Source of the DNA: Molanna angustata
Lineage: Eukaryota; Arthropoda; Insecta; Trichoptera; Molannidae
Assembly (NCBI GenBank): GCA_963576475.1
Contig: OY754981.1
Span: 33,518,132 to 33,582,131 of the forward strand
Length of the DNA: 64,000 bases
Direction: 5' to 3'
Under the pieces are notes generated by a model. The model saw nothing but the letters and a program-made list of their open reading frames with translations, was not told where the DNA came from and ran no database searches. This document shows, in pieces, positions 36,975 through 46,490 of this stretch (position 1 is the stretch's first letter; every line of letters begins with the position of its first letter). A program made the position numbers and the translations under genes.

Positions 36975-37533
36975 ATTTCAATATTGATATTCGTGTTTGG
37001 ATTAATTATTACTTATTTATAATTATTTTTTTTTATTATTGATATTCGAGTTTGGATTAATTATTACTTATTTATAATTATTTTTTTTTATTATTGATAT
37101 TCGTGTTTGGATTATTTGTTATATATTTATAGTTATTTTAAATAATCGATAATTGTGTTTTAAATTATAATGTACTGTAGTCTACATTTACTTGTTTTTT
37201 TTTTCATTGTATTTAATATCATTATGCTCTACTGTACTGTTGGATATCCAAAATAAATAAAATAAAAAAAAAATAAAATAAAAAAATAAATTATAATTGC
37301 TTGTTCTTAATTATTTTAAGGATTTATTTTTATTTATTGATTTAATTGTTGATTGTTATTTATAATTATTTTAAGAATTGATTTATTTATTTCCATTTGT
37401 TTATTAATTGAATTAACAACATTTATTTTAATTTTCAACACTCCAGTGTTTATTGATGATTATTTATTGTGTTTTTATCAACGCCGATTTTATAGAGTAT
37501 ATTTAATTGAATGATTTGATGTAATTAACTGTT
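36975..37533 (+). other. Leader of deleted gypsy copy 2, part 2
   Basis: It continues the leader after the nested element. It has three AT-rich units with 'TTGATATTCG-GTTTGGATTA' and a small retroposon insertion at 37171-37286. Confidence 0.85.
37171..37286 (+). mobile_element. 116-bp retroposon tail insertion, TSD TAAATTATAA
   Basis: This segment is absent from the leader at 58025-58065. It ends in 'TTGGATATCC' and an AAATAAAATA-rich tail, and is bracketed by TAAATTATAA at 37161-37170 and 37287-37296. It is a heavily 5'-truncated LINE or SINE end inserted into the gypsy leader. Confidence 0.88.
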
Positions 37534-38828
37534 TTGCGGTTATCCCTTACCGGTTCGAACTACCCCGTTCTGAGAGAATCGATTCAGGGCGCGTGGATTT
37601 TTTTTTTGGACCGGGGGGGAGGATATTTTAGGGTCGCTTACGGGTCCGTCGCCAGTAAGGGGATCTCGCCGCCTTTTGCTTCCGAAATGTTTGTTGCCGC
37701 GCGATCTCCCACCGAGAGCGGCTCCTACACGCGGCTTGCGCGAGGAGGTCATTCTCGGTCAGCCATGGCTCACCGAGGAAGAGGCCTGTGTGGACTTTTG
37801 TAGAAAATGCGTAAACTTCGGAAAGAGGGAGCGGACGAGCGTCCACCTGATCCCCGAGCAACCGTGTCCGACTCCGAATTCCGTATCATTGCCATCTTGC
37901 AACGATATCCCCACTCTTCATCGGGACAAGATTCAGAAGGTCTTGGAGGATCTTCATGAAGTTTTCCTCCCATTCTATATAGCTCCTGAGTCTCGACCGC
38001 TGACGGCTTTTACGACGCCGGACGGTGCCCGCTACCAGTTTCGGGTGATGCCTTTTGGCTTGGCTGGTGCGCCCTCCAGTTTCCAGAGGACGATGATGCA
38101 AGTGCTAGCAGGATTCGTTCGCGAATTCTGCATGGTCTACTTGGATGACATTATCGTTTTCTCGGGGACGTGGGAGGAGCACTGCCGTCACCTGCAGTTG
38201 GTGCGGGAGCGTCTGGCGCTGTATGTCCTGCGCTGCGCCCCCGAGAAGTGCATTGTTGGAGCGAGTTCCCTCCAGTATTTGCGACACGTGGTTACTGCCA
38301 CTGGTACTCGTCCCCAAGAAGTACACGAACGCGCTATTCAAGAAGCACCCGAACCTAGAAGCCGCAAGGGGAGTACGAAGTTTCCTGGGAACTTGTAACT
38401 GGCTCCGGGAATACGTGCCACGCTTTGCGGAACTGGCTGCGCCTTTGACGGACTTACTTCAGCTGACCCGTCCAGACTTTGGCCGAAAATTTTGCCTGCA
38501 GACGGACGCCAGTAAGCTGGGAGTCGCGGCCGTACTGTTTCATCCAAGGGAGGATGGAACACGAGACGTTATCTCCTACGCAAGCTCGCGATTCAATCCC
38601 GCTGAGCAGAACTACCACTCAAACGAGCAGGAGGCTCTAGCGGCCGTCTGGGCGTTAAAGAGATAACGCCCATTATTGGAGGGCCACCGTTTCACTCCGG
38701 CTTCTCGGCACTCGGCCTCGACCTCCGGACATGACCGCCCGCGCAGGGTTTCGCGTTTGCCTAGCCGCTTTCGGGAGGATTGAGCACGTACCGGGACGTT
38801 GGGTTTCTCTCGAATTGGAGGTGGCGAT
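37534..38828 (+). pseudogene. Fused and broken gag-pol remnant of copy 2
   Basis: The first part of the gag frame (MFVAARSPTESGS) is joined out of frame to pol at LREEVILGQPWL. Pol then loses residues from just after EVFLPF to APESRPL, removing the RT motif with the first catalytic Asp but keeping YLDDIIVFS. Copy-specific damage follows: an extra G near 38370 shifts the frame, and the piece between LTDLL and QLTRPD is missing. The Tyr codon after WALKR is TAA, as in the copy at 58292. The integrase is absent and only the last pol codons remain before the LTR. Confidence 0.92.
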
Positions 38829-39783
38829 TGATACCGGCCGGTCAGTCGTCACGAGTGACGTGAGCGAGAGAAATCCGACGCCCCTATATGACGTGCGAGT
38901 ATTTTCGGGTACCTACCCAAAATACCGCGGGAAGCACCATTCATTTTTGGGGAAATATTTTTTTTTTATTACTTGGGATATTTTTATTTATAAAATGGCA
39001 ACATTTTGTCTTGTCAGCTGGGAGAAAAAAAAGGCACGCTGAGTTTGCCGCGTGTTGGAATTTTAATTTTAAAAAAGAGGAACGATTCTTTTAACATCAA
39101 TTTTATTTTTTTTTCAAAAAGGAAATTTTTTTTAAAGTCTGGCCGAGCCGCCAGCAGTAGAAATTAATAAATAACTTCTCGTCTCAAGTCCGGTGCCCCA
39201 GAGCCGGCAATAATTTTTATTGTATTTTTTCTACCCAACGAAAGTAAGAAACTCTAACTTGAGCCAAGCCTGGTGCAGCTGGCTGGGTTTTTCCTGAGAC
39301 TGTTGCCTTGGCTGAACCGTAGAGGCCTTTGCGCGTTTCGGCGAGTCGCCTGCCAGGGTTTCGTCCGACGGATTCGCTCGGTCAGGTTGTGCCACCTAGG
39401 TGTTTCCATCGGCTCTAAGCTAACTATAAGTTTAAATCTTCTTTGCATACGTTGGGCTGAACACGGACCTTCCCAGTGGCCGAGGACGTCCACCAACCCG
39501 TAGGTCAATGCAGACTACGCCTGGTGGGCTGTCGATCCACCATCATCGACAGGGGTCCAAGCTGGGAGACCACGTCCTCACGGTGAGTGGCCTTTAAATG
39601 TTCTCTTACCTTGGTCCAGTAGTATTTAACAGTTTATCCGAGGGGAGTGACACGTTGAGACGACGCTTCACGTCGTCCCTAGCGCTCCACCTAAACTGCA
39701 CACGTCTACGCTGAGTGCTGTTCGGAGCTGGTCAGCGGCCTTGCCATCTGAGTCTCCGGACAGCGTGAAGCGAAGGAGTGTCA
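38829..39783 (+). repeat. 3' LTR of deleted gypsy copy 2
   Basis: It is 955 bp with TG...CA ends and is preceded by the same purine-rich 'GAATTGGAGGTGGCGAT' as in the full-length copy. The right flank begins TATA, which matches the left flank of the element. Confidence 0.95.
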
Positions 39784-40219
39784 TATAACTTAATAATTTT
39801 ATATAATGTCAATATCCAATTGGAAGTGAACACAACATGCGAAGTTCATAAATATTTCACACAAACATATTAAAGCATCCGAGATAAAAACAGTAATAAA
39901 AAACTTTAAAAATAAGACATAATTATACAAAACCTATAAAAACATAAAGAAGCATATATACTACAATACAAAGTAATGAAAATTGTGCATATAACAATAA
40001 AAAGCGATGAAACATAACCTTATAAACATCAACAGAAATTCTCCTCTCTTCTCAGAATCAATAGAATTCTATTTTTAAATACCTCTCTTGTGTTGCAGAA
40101 GATATCAACTATGTATAAAGTACGTTTTGTTAAACTAACAATAGACATTTTTTTCCTCGTGCACGCTTCGATGTGACATCTGGTGGCATCCTCACTAAAG
40201 GAATATTGAATAAGTTGTT
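39784..40219. other. AT-rich spacer
   Basis: 436 bp without a gene or repeat that I can name. It ends in TGTT, the target duplication of the following solo LTR. Confidence 0.6.
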
Positions 40220-41163
40220 TGATGAGACCTCTCGTCTACCACGAGGAAACATCAAGCCAAGGTGTGGGGAAGAAAAGGAGACAAATGATGGTGACACTAT
40301 GAAATTGTGGTAGTACGGCGCATTTATTCAAAAAATCATTATAATTGGTCCATGGCAATAAAAAAATAATAAAAAAAAAAACAACAGACAACAAATAAAA
40401 ACACGTGGCATCTACCGAAACGAACTGTCAAACACACGCGAACACACGAAAAGACGCCGACCAGAATATACCGCCCCAGGGTACAGCGACATCCTTACTC
40501 CAGGCATGTCACTGTCTTCCACGTGGTGACGGTAGATCGGTGGGGCCCAGCCTCTGCGTCAGGCTAGCAGGTCTTCCTCGTGTCCGGCGTGGTTTCTTCT
40601 TCTCCTCCTGATCTCCTCCTCCAGGCCGTCACCCATGGCTGGCTCTGTGCCCCACGGCACGCTATGACGGCGCATCTCGACAGAGGTGGCATACCAGTTG
40701 GGGCCTCACCGGAGGCGAACCGACGCTCCAGACGACACGGATTGCCCCTCGTGGTCCAATCTGCGAGCCGCCGCGTTCCCTACGCGGTGGCCCCACACTG
40801 CGCTCTGCCTCCAACCTCCTGTCCTGTTGATGCCCTCATCTTGGTTCTGGGGCACCATCAGCGTCCATGCGCGTGACGGGTCCTGTCAAGCAGACCTCCT
40901 GCGCCGTCGAAAATATGGCCGCCATCGGGACGCGCGTGTCGACCGATGACGGCGTCGTACCAAACCGTCCGTCTTCCACCAGAGTTGGATGCCAAAGAGA
41001 GAAGTAGTATACTTCTATATTATCTGTGAAAGAGAGCGCGTGCCATAGCGCGTGCTAGCTGCAAGTTCCGTTTCCGCAACGAGCGCTAGCTGTTTTCCGA
41101 AATGTTGCCGTGGAACAAAATAAAAATCATTGTTTTTCGGCATTATTTTTTTCGGGCATAACA
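40220..41163. mobile_element. Solo LTR, TSD TGTT
   Basis: A 944-bp unit begins TGATGAGACCTCTCG and ends GGGCATAACA. TGTT flanks it at 40216-40219 and 41164-41167. A close relative lies at 60915-61905. The centre (about 40400-40960) is GC-rich and the ends are AT-rich. No internal region is present, so recombination between LTRs has probably removed it. It is unrelated by eye to the gypsy LTRs in this window. Confidence 0.88.
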
Positions 41164-41444
41164 TGTTAACAAAAAAATATTTAGCTGGGCAATGTTATTT
41201 ATCAGCAAAATATTTTTTTTCTAAAACACAAAAATATAATAAAAAGATATCTAGAACACTGGTAAATGCAATAAAAAGCCTTAAAAATTAAGAAAAAAAG
41301 AATAACATCTCTAGTCAAGCTTATTTTGTCTATGGATTTCTTTTTCAATTAATCGTACATAACCTCAATAGCTAGAACTGTCATTTTGTAATTTCTATAA
41401 TTACATTGTTTGTTATATTACTAAACATAAATTGAATTGACAAT
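41164..41444 (+). promoter_or_regulatory. mRpS26 5' flank, next to a solo LTR
   Basis: Only 281 bp lie between the solo LTR and the mRpS26 start codon. The sequence is AT-rich with no TATA box that stands out. The promoter therefore lies here or within the LTR. This is an inference from position. Confidence 0.45.
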
Positions 41445-41948
41445 ATGTTTCAGTGTTCATTGCGAGAAGCCAAACAACTAGCGGTTTTAGCATCTTATTT
41501 CAATCCAGCTAATTCAGGTGTTTATTCCCAAACCGTGAGATACAAACGTAAGCCTAGATGGATTCCGATGGCTAAAAGTAAACTTTTTCGTATTCCCGTA
41601 AGGCCTGTGATTCCACAAGAGGACGTTGAAGAACTTAAGAGACTGCACAATAATTACAGGACACAAATGAGAAGTATCAGAAAATTTCTATATGATGAAA
41701 TGGTTAAGGAAGCTCTAACCCTTGAGAATGCGGCTTCTGAACAAAGTTTACGCGAAGAGGCGTTGGAATTTGAACAGAGTATGATTGAAAACGATCGTTG
41801 GAATGCTGAAGTTGCTAAAACACGTGAAGAAAGATTAAAAATGAAGGCAGATTCTAGAGAAGAAAAAATGTTACAATTAATAACCAAGAGGGACGAGACA
41901 CATCAACGTAATTTGGAAATAGCAGAAGAAAAAGTCAGACAGTACAAG
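41445..41948 (+). CDS. mRpS26: mRpS26 exon 1
   Basis: 168 codons from ATG at 41445 to ...VRQYK. The donor is AAG|GCAAGT at 41949. Using the nearby GT at 41953 instead would shift the frame, whereas the GC site joins exon 2 in phase 0. Confidence 0.92.
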
Positions 41949-43647
41949 GCAAGTGTTATCTTATAAGCTTTTGAATGTGTAGGAGCTATTTCACAAGCAG
42001 GTTAATCCATTTCACCCACCAATATCTGGTAAAACTTGGTGATTTTAATCATTTTATGCAGCTAGGAAGATTTATGAAAAATTGTTTTTTTTATTCCTAG
42101 ATCTAAGAGAAATTTACATCTTCATAGTTACACATTAATTATCTCCCATATTTTTCAACCAATCTTAATTATGAGTATTTAAGAAATCAACACGAGAATC
42201 TTTTAAGATTTGTAATAAAATTATTTATTTATTTAATTTAATTCAGGGGGAAACATACAGCAATTTACAACCCATAAATAAAAACAATAACAAATATCAG
42301 TAATTTGCCAAAATAGTTCCCACAACATGCGTAATATAAAAAAAAAATATGAAAAAAAAAAGGTTTTTATGCACTACTTACACTACCTTAGTTAAATCAC
42401 CATGTGACACTATGAGTATGAGTTCAGTAAAACTTACAATTGGATAATAATATGGATTAATTACTCTATTATAAGTTTGTATGTAATATTGCGATAGGTC
42501 TCTTTGGTTTGAATTTTTCATTCCCGTTAACCTACAGCACGGCTTTGTTAAAAGGAGGCAGTGACACAAAACAATTTTAGTAGTGGGATCTACTCTGATT
42601 CGAATCAACCAATAAGATCAGTTGACTTCTGAACAAAACACTCAAACTTAGTGTGGATGAGATATATAGAAATTTTTTCCAAAAACTATAAAATTTATAA
42701 AGCATGAAAAACTGTTGATAAAATATTGAATTTTAAAAATATATCAGGCCCATGAACATGCTATCCGTGCCAGAAAAATATTCTCCCATCATATATTAGA
42801 TCTAGGTCACCATTTTTTGTGGAGGGAGTCCAAAAGTACACTCTTCTTTCTTTCAGATAATAGAACTCACTTTTAGAACAAAATTGAGTAACAAGAATAT
42901 TTGATAATCCGTGTTCTTTATGATCATTCAGTAAACTCTTACTACATGTTCAAAAATGACAATACCTGTGTTTGAATATTGTGGTGTGTGTAAAAAAAAA
43001 TTAAAATAAAATTAATGTGTAACTTAGGTGTAAATTTCACATAAATCTCGGAATGATAAACTTTGAAGGGTTGTAAAATCAAAACCATACAAATTATAGA
43101 AAAATAAATAACACAAATGTTCTTGGCTATTCATCAAAATCTGAGTCAATGGATGCCATGGATTGGTTCAATTGACAGATGAACCTCAAATTTAATTTAA
43201 AGTAATTGTTTATTTTAAATCCTGAGATTTATGAATGTATGTATGTAACCGAAAAAATCATTGGAAAAGTTCCTCAAAAATTGGACAGATATATTCAAAA
43301 GAGCAGAAAATGTATGAAATTATTCTGGATTTTTTCCCAATTATACCTGTTTCGCAGTAATGCCATATTGGTTTACAATCTAAGACATGTTTTGTATATA
43401 CAGGAAAGTACCTATCATTTATAGGTTATTTCTCAAAAAATATTGAAAATATGAATTTATATTTACTCCATAGATGGTGGAATTTATTTCTCGTGATAAG
43501 TTGGACGAGGCCATAGAGAAATCACTGACTAACATTGTAGACTACAACTACGCCATAGACATGGATGGAAATATATATCCTGGAAGAGAAGGAGATAAAC
43601 CTTTGGAGTCTCAAGAAGATGATCAACACGCAGAAGCAAATTCATAA
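41445..43647 (+). CDS. mRpS26: 28S/39S-family mitochondrial ribosomal protein mS26
   Basis: Two exons (41445-41948 and 43474-43647) encode 225 residues. The N-terminus is basic and poor in acids, as expected for mitochondrial import. KPRWIPMAKSKLFRIP (residues 36-51) and LKRLHNNYRTQMRSIRKFL (64-82) are the family signature. A long Glu/Lys-rich helix follows. Exon 2 supplies MVEFISRDKLDEAI and YNYAIDMDGNIYPG, matching the FITRENLEARVEAAL and NYNWAI end of vertebrate mS26. The protein belongs to the small subunit of the mitochondrial ribosome. The intron is of the rare GC-AG type. The stop is at 43645-43647. Confidence 0.93.
41949..43473 (+). other. mRpS26 intron, GC-AG type
   Basis: 1525 bp, with donor GCAAGT and acceptor TTTACTCCATAG. 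The GCAAGT match to the usual donor outside position 2 is strong, as is typical of GC-AG introns. A probable minus-strand LINE tail lies at about 42200-42330. Nothing else is recognised. Confidence 0.88.
42200..42330 (-). mobile_element. Possible LINE 3' end in mRpS26 intron
   Basis: On the minus strand a 'TTTGGCAAATTACTGATA' block is followed by 'CTGTATGTTTCCCCCTGAA' and an AAATAAATAAATAA-rich tail. This looks like a truncated LINE end. No target duplication was found. Confidence 0.35.
43474..43647 (+). CDS. mRpS26: mRpS26 exon 2
   Basis: 57 codons plus TAA. It begins exactly after the acceptor TAG and needs the GC donor to stay in frame. It contains the conserved ISRDKLDEAIEKSL and YNYAID blocks. 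An acidic, unconserved tail follows. Confidence 0.92.
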   Translation: MVEFISRDKLDEAIEKSLTNIVDYNYAIDMDGNIYPGREGDKPLESQEDDQHAEANS

Positions 43648-43790
43648 ATATTTTTTGGACTCTTTCTTTGGACTATGTAGATTACTTTATTCATATTTAA
43701 TTGTTGAAAATAATAATATAGAAACATCATGAAAATTGGTTTTATTTCATTTGAAATGTTATTTTTCAACAGTGTTTGTTTATTGTGAAA

Positions 43791-44105
43791 ATTATCTTAC
43801 AAATGCACGAGTAACGAGTATTCCTCAAGTGTAGAATTATCTTACAAATGCACGAGTAACGAGTATTCCTCAAGTGTAGAATTATCTTACAAATGCACGA
43901 GTAACGAGTATTCCTCAAGTGTAGAATTATCTTACAAATGCACGAGTAACGAGTATTCCTCAAGTGTAGAATTATCTTACAAATGCACGAGTAACGAGTA
44001 TTCCTCAAGTGTAGAATTATCTTACAAATGCACGAATAACGAGTATTCCTCAAGTGTAGAATTATCTTACAAATGCACGAGTAACGAGTATTCCTCAAGT
44101 GTACA
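43791..44105. repeat. 45-bp minisatellite, seven units
   Basis: Units start every 45 bp from 43791 and hold 'ATTATCTTACAAATGCACGA', 'GTAACGAGTATT' and 'CCTCAAGTGTAG'. All are identical by eye except one base in the sixth (GAATAAC for GAGTAAC). It begins 144 bp past the mRpS26 stop, so it may lie in the 3' UTR. The period is divisible by three, so the opposite strand is open as a 15-residue repeat, but there is no other sign of a gene. Confidence 0.96.
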
Positions 44106-45165
44106 ATTTTTGATGTTGGCTTTTTAAGAGAGAGAGAGATATGCACAGAACTCTGTTTAATAATGTGTAACTATTTTTGTACTGATTTGCTTTTTGTTAT
44201 TCTTATTCCGAGTATTTTTTGTATTTTATTTACATACTAACATTTTTTTACTGTCTGTTATATTTTTTTTCTGAACTGTATTGTACCTGCTTCATATTTT
44301 TTCTTATATTATATGCTTTTACTCTTTTATATGTATGTAATTGAAATATTTAACTCATTGTTTCAATTAATCTTTGTAAGGGCTCCGTTTGAAACTATGT
44401 ATAAATAAAAAAGTATAAACTATACAATTATGTATATCTAATAATAATAAGTTCTTATACCACATCATCAGTCTTCAATCAATGATGATTTATTTTGTAA
44501 TAAGACCAATTGTAGTGTATCTGATAAATATGATAACCGTTGTAACAATAAAAGTGAATAACTATCGATGGGTAGATTAATACTCCACCTACCCACCATT
44601 GACTGTGACAAAGGTCCCTTTCATACCCCTCTACATACTTCTCTATCTGTTCATAGTCCTCTCTCTCTCTCATTCGCTGCAACTTCATTAATATTATCCT
44701 ATTTGTGTGTTTTACCTCCGGCATTAGCGACAATTAAAGGGGTTTGCACATCGCCACGGGTAAACAAAATGCCCCGCATTTTGACCGAACTGCCCGTGAT
44801 AATAATCACCGCATAATGGTTACCCCACCCGCCAAACACTACACTGCAAACTGTACCAAATATATACCCACAATCTATAGTCATCCTAGACGGTTAGAAT
44901 CCCCTATTGAGACACAGCTTAACATCGTCTTTGCAGTCAGGATTTGTGAGACAATATACATTATGGGCCTTACTTACTATTTGACACATGACTGCCGGTA
45001 CTGAGGCATTTTCAGACGTACAAAAAACTATGTAAGCGTCGAATTCTTGAAAACTTTTTATTGAATGCATGTGAATAAAAAAAAATCCCAATGATGTTGA
45101 CAAAGCGCACAAAAATTGATCATTAATGAATATTTTCAGAGTTAACTTTGTGTAATGAACCGCAA
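44106..45165. other. Intergenic DNA without recognised genes
   Basis: AT-rich sequence with small frames on both strands and no family match. A short C-rich patch at 44570-44670 is not otherwise notable. Confidence 0.5.
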
Positions 45166-45366
45166 CCAATTATGATCCCAAGCTAGATGTACCTAAACAT
45201 CAATTATGATCCCAAGCTAGATGTACCTAAACATCAATTATGATCCCAAGCTAGATGTACCTAAACATCAATGTACAATACCAATTATGATCCCAAGCTA
45301 AATGTACCTAAACATCAATGTACAATACCAATTATGATCCCAAGCTAGATGTACCTAAACATCAAT
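45166..45366. repeat. 34/47-bp tandem repeat, five units
   Basis: Units of 'CAATTATGATCCCAAGCTAG' plus 'ATGTACCTAAACAT' (34 bp). Two units carry an additional 'CAATGTACAATAC' spacer of 13 bp. The array adjoins the LINE relic at 45369. Confidence 0.9.
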
Positions 45367-45368
45367 GG

Positions 45369-46031
45369 TCAGAGGAATGCAGACACTATTGGCGTCAGAG
45401 ACTGGAGTGCATGCCAGGATAGAGTGAGATGGCAAAGAATGCCTCCAAGGTCCTGCCAGTATATCGTGGCAATAATGTCCATTCTATCGACATGGTATTC
45501 AGTATCATTGTTTCCTCTAGACCCACATCGCACAATGTCTTCTGTCCGAAAAATCTCTCCAATTTGTCTCCCACAAATTCCATATCCATGTTTCACAGTG
45601 CCAAAAGCAACACTCGTGTCTAAAACCGATAGTAGTGCAATGTTTTTCGGATTCTTTTTTTGTGATAAGTTCGCATTCGTACAGTTTCAATTGAGTGATT
45701 TTGTCTGTACGCTGATTGTTTCTTATGAAAGAAATCATTATTCTTAAAATATTGCATTATCTGATTTACCACTGTTGTTTTAATAATTTTGAGAGTACTG
45801 ATTATCTAAGACTGGTTTGTAGTCCTTCTTAATAATAGATGTTATAGTAAAAGATTTCAGGTATTCCGGGACATTTAAAGTATCAACTGTAAAAAGATTG
45901 ATGATTCTTGTTATTACAGGGGTTAGCTCATTTACACAGACCTTCATGAGCCAAGTTGAAATTGGATCCAGTTTGCAATGTTTATTCGGGCATGCCTTGA
46001 TCATTTTTGCCACATTAAACTCATTTATCAA
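45369..46031 (-). pseudogene. Jockey/CR1-like LINE reverse transcriptase relic
   Basis: An open stretch at 45780-46031 reads HCKLDPISTWLMK, then VITRIINLF and LKSFTITSIIKK, the N-terminal RT region. Downstream pieces in shifted frames give FFHKKQSAYRQNHSIETV and LLSVLDTSVAFGTV, the latter being the palm motif A with its first aspartate kept and the second changed to Gly. Frameshifts and stops break the rest. It lies beyond the 3' end of the RPC4 gene, on the same strand. Confidence 0.75.
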
Positions 46032-46098
46032 GAACGGTTAACTTTGGTCATTTCACTTAACTTTCTCATCAAAATCAAAATTGTGGAAAAATTAATGT

Positions 46099-46104
46099 TT
46101 TATT
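46099..46104 (-). terminator. Candidate RPC4 polyadenylation signal
   Basis: AATAAA on the minus strand, about 120 bp downstream of the RPC4 stop codon. It is the nearest canonical hexamer that I found. The assignment rests on position. Confidence 0.45.
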
Positions 46105-46223
46105 ATGATTTAAAATAATTTAGTTTACAATGGATGAATTTGAATAATACCAGAGAAATATAATAAAAACAATATATTTCTTAAGAATATTATAGACTAT
46201 GTACAAATTAATATTTAAATAAA

Positions 46224-46490
46224 TTATTTAGCTTCCATTTGCTGGAACATACTCTCCCAATCTGGTGTTGCTGTCAATTTGCTCTGAATACATCCCAAGT
46301 TGATCATAGTACCACTTCTCTCCTCTGTGTTGACAGCTATGGACATAACATCTTGCCTGAAGCATGTCTGTGTTCCCAGAGATAGATCATAATATGTGTT
46401 GCCGACCAATAATTTAATTTTCCCAGATTTATATATTACTATTTTTCCAATTTGTCCTTCTTCCAAATGTTTTAATGTACACGGTGCATT
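46224..46490 (-). CDS. Polr3D: RPC4 exon 8 with stop codon
   Basis: 88 codons plus stop, after a TTTACAG acceptor. It holds the conserved C-terminal RPC4 domain, from APCTLKHLEEG to WESMFQQMEAK. Confidence 0.93.
   Translation of the reverse strand, partial: NAPCTLKHLEEGQIGKIVIYKSGKIKLLVGNTYYDLSLGTQTCFRQDVMSIAVNTEERSGTMINLGCIQSKLTATPDWESMFQQMEAK

Larger units (their letters stand above)
30378..39783 (+). mobile_element. Internally deleted gypsy derivative (copy 2), TSD TATA, with nested insertions
   Basis: 955-bp LTRs bracket a leader and a shrunken gag-pol remnant. TATA flanks it at 30374-30377 and 39784-39787. Without the nested 4.5-kb LTR element the copy would be about 4.9 kb. It lacks most of gag, the RT segment with the first catalytic Asp, and all of integrase. 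It shares these deletions with the copy at 55716-60681 and has extra lesions of its own. Confidence 0.95.

Noticed and set aside
40405..40949. Overlapping 68-98 codon frames conserved between 40.4-40.9 kb and 61.1-61.7 kb
   Set aside because: They lie inside solo LTRs. Conservation reflects shared ancestry of the repeat, and several frames overlap on the same strand.
43766..44146. 126-codon frame with a 15-residue repeat (minus strand)
   Set aside because: It is produced by a 45-bp minisatellite whose period is divisible by three. There is no promoter or splice support.
45369..45747. Several 64-132 codon frames on both strands
   Set aside because: They overlap a broken LINE reverse transcriptase whose motifs (QSAYRQNHSIETV, VLDTSVAFGTV) account for the region.
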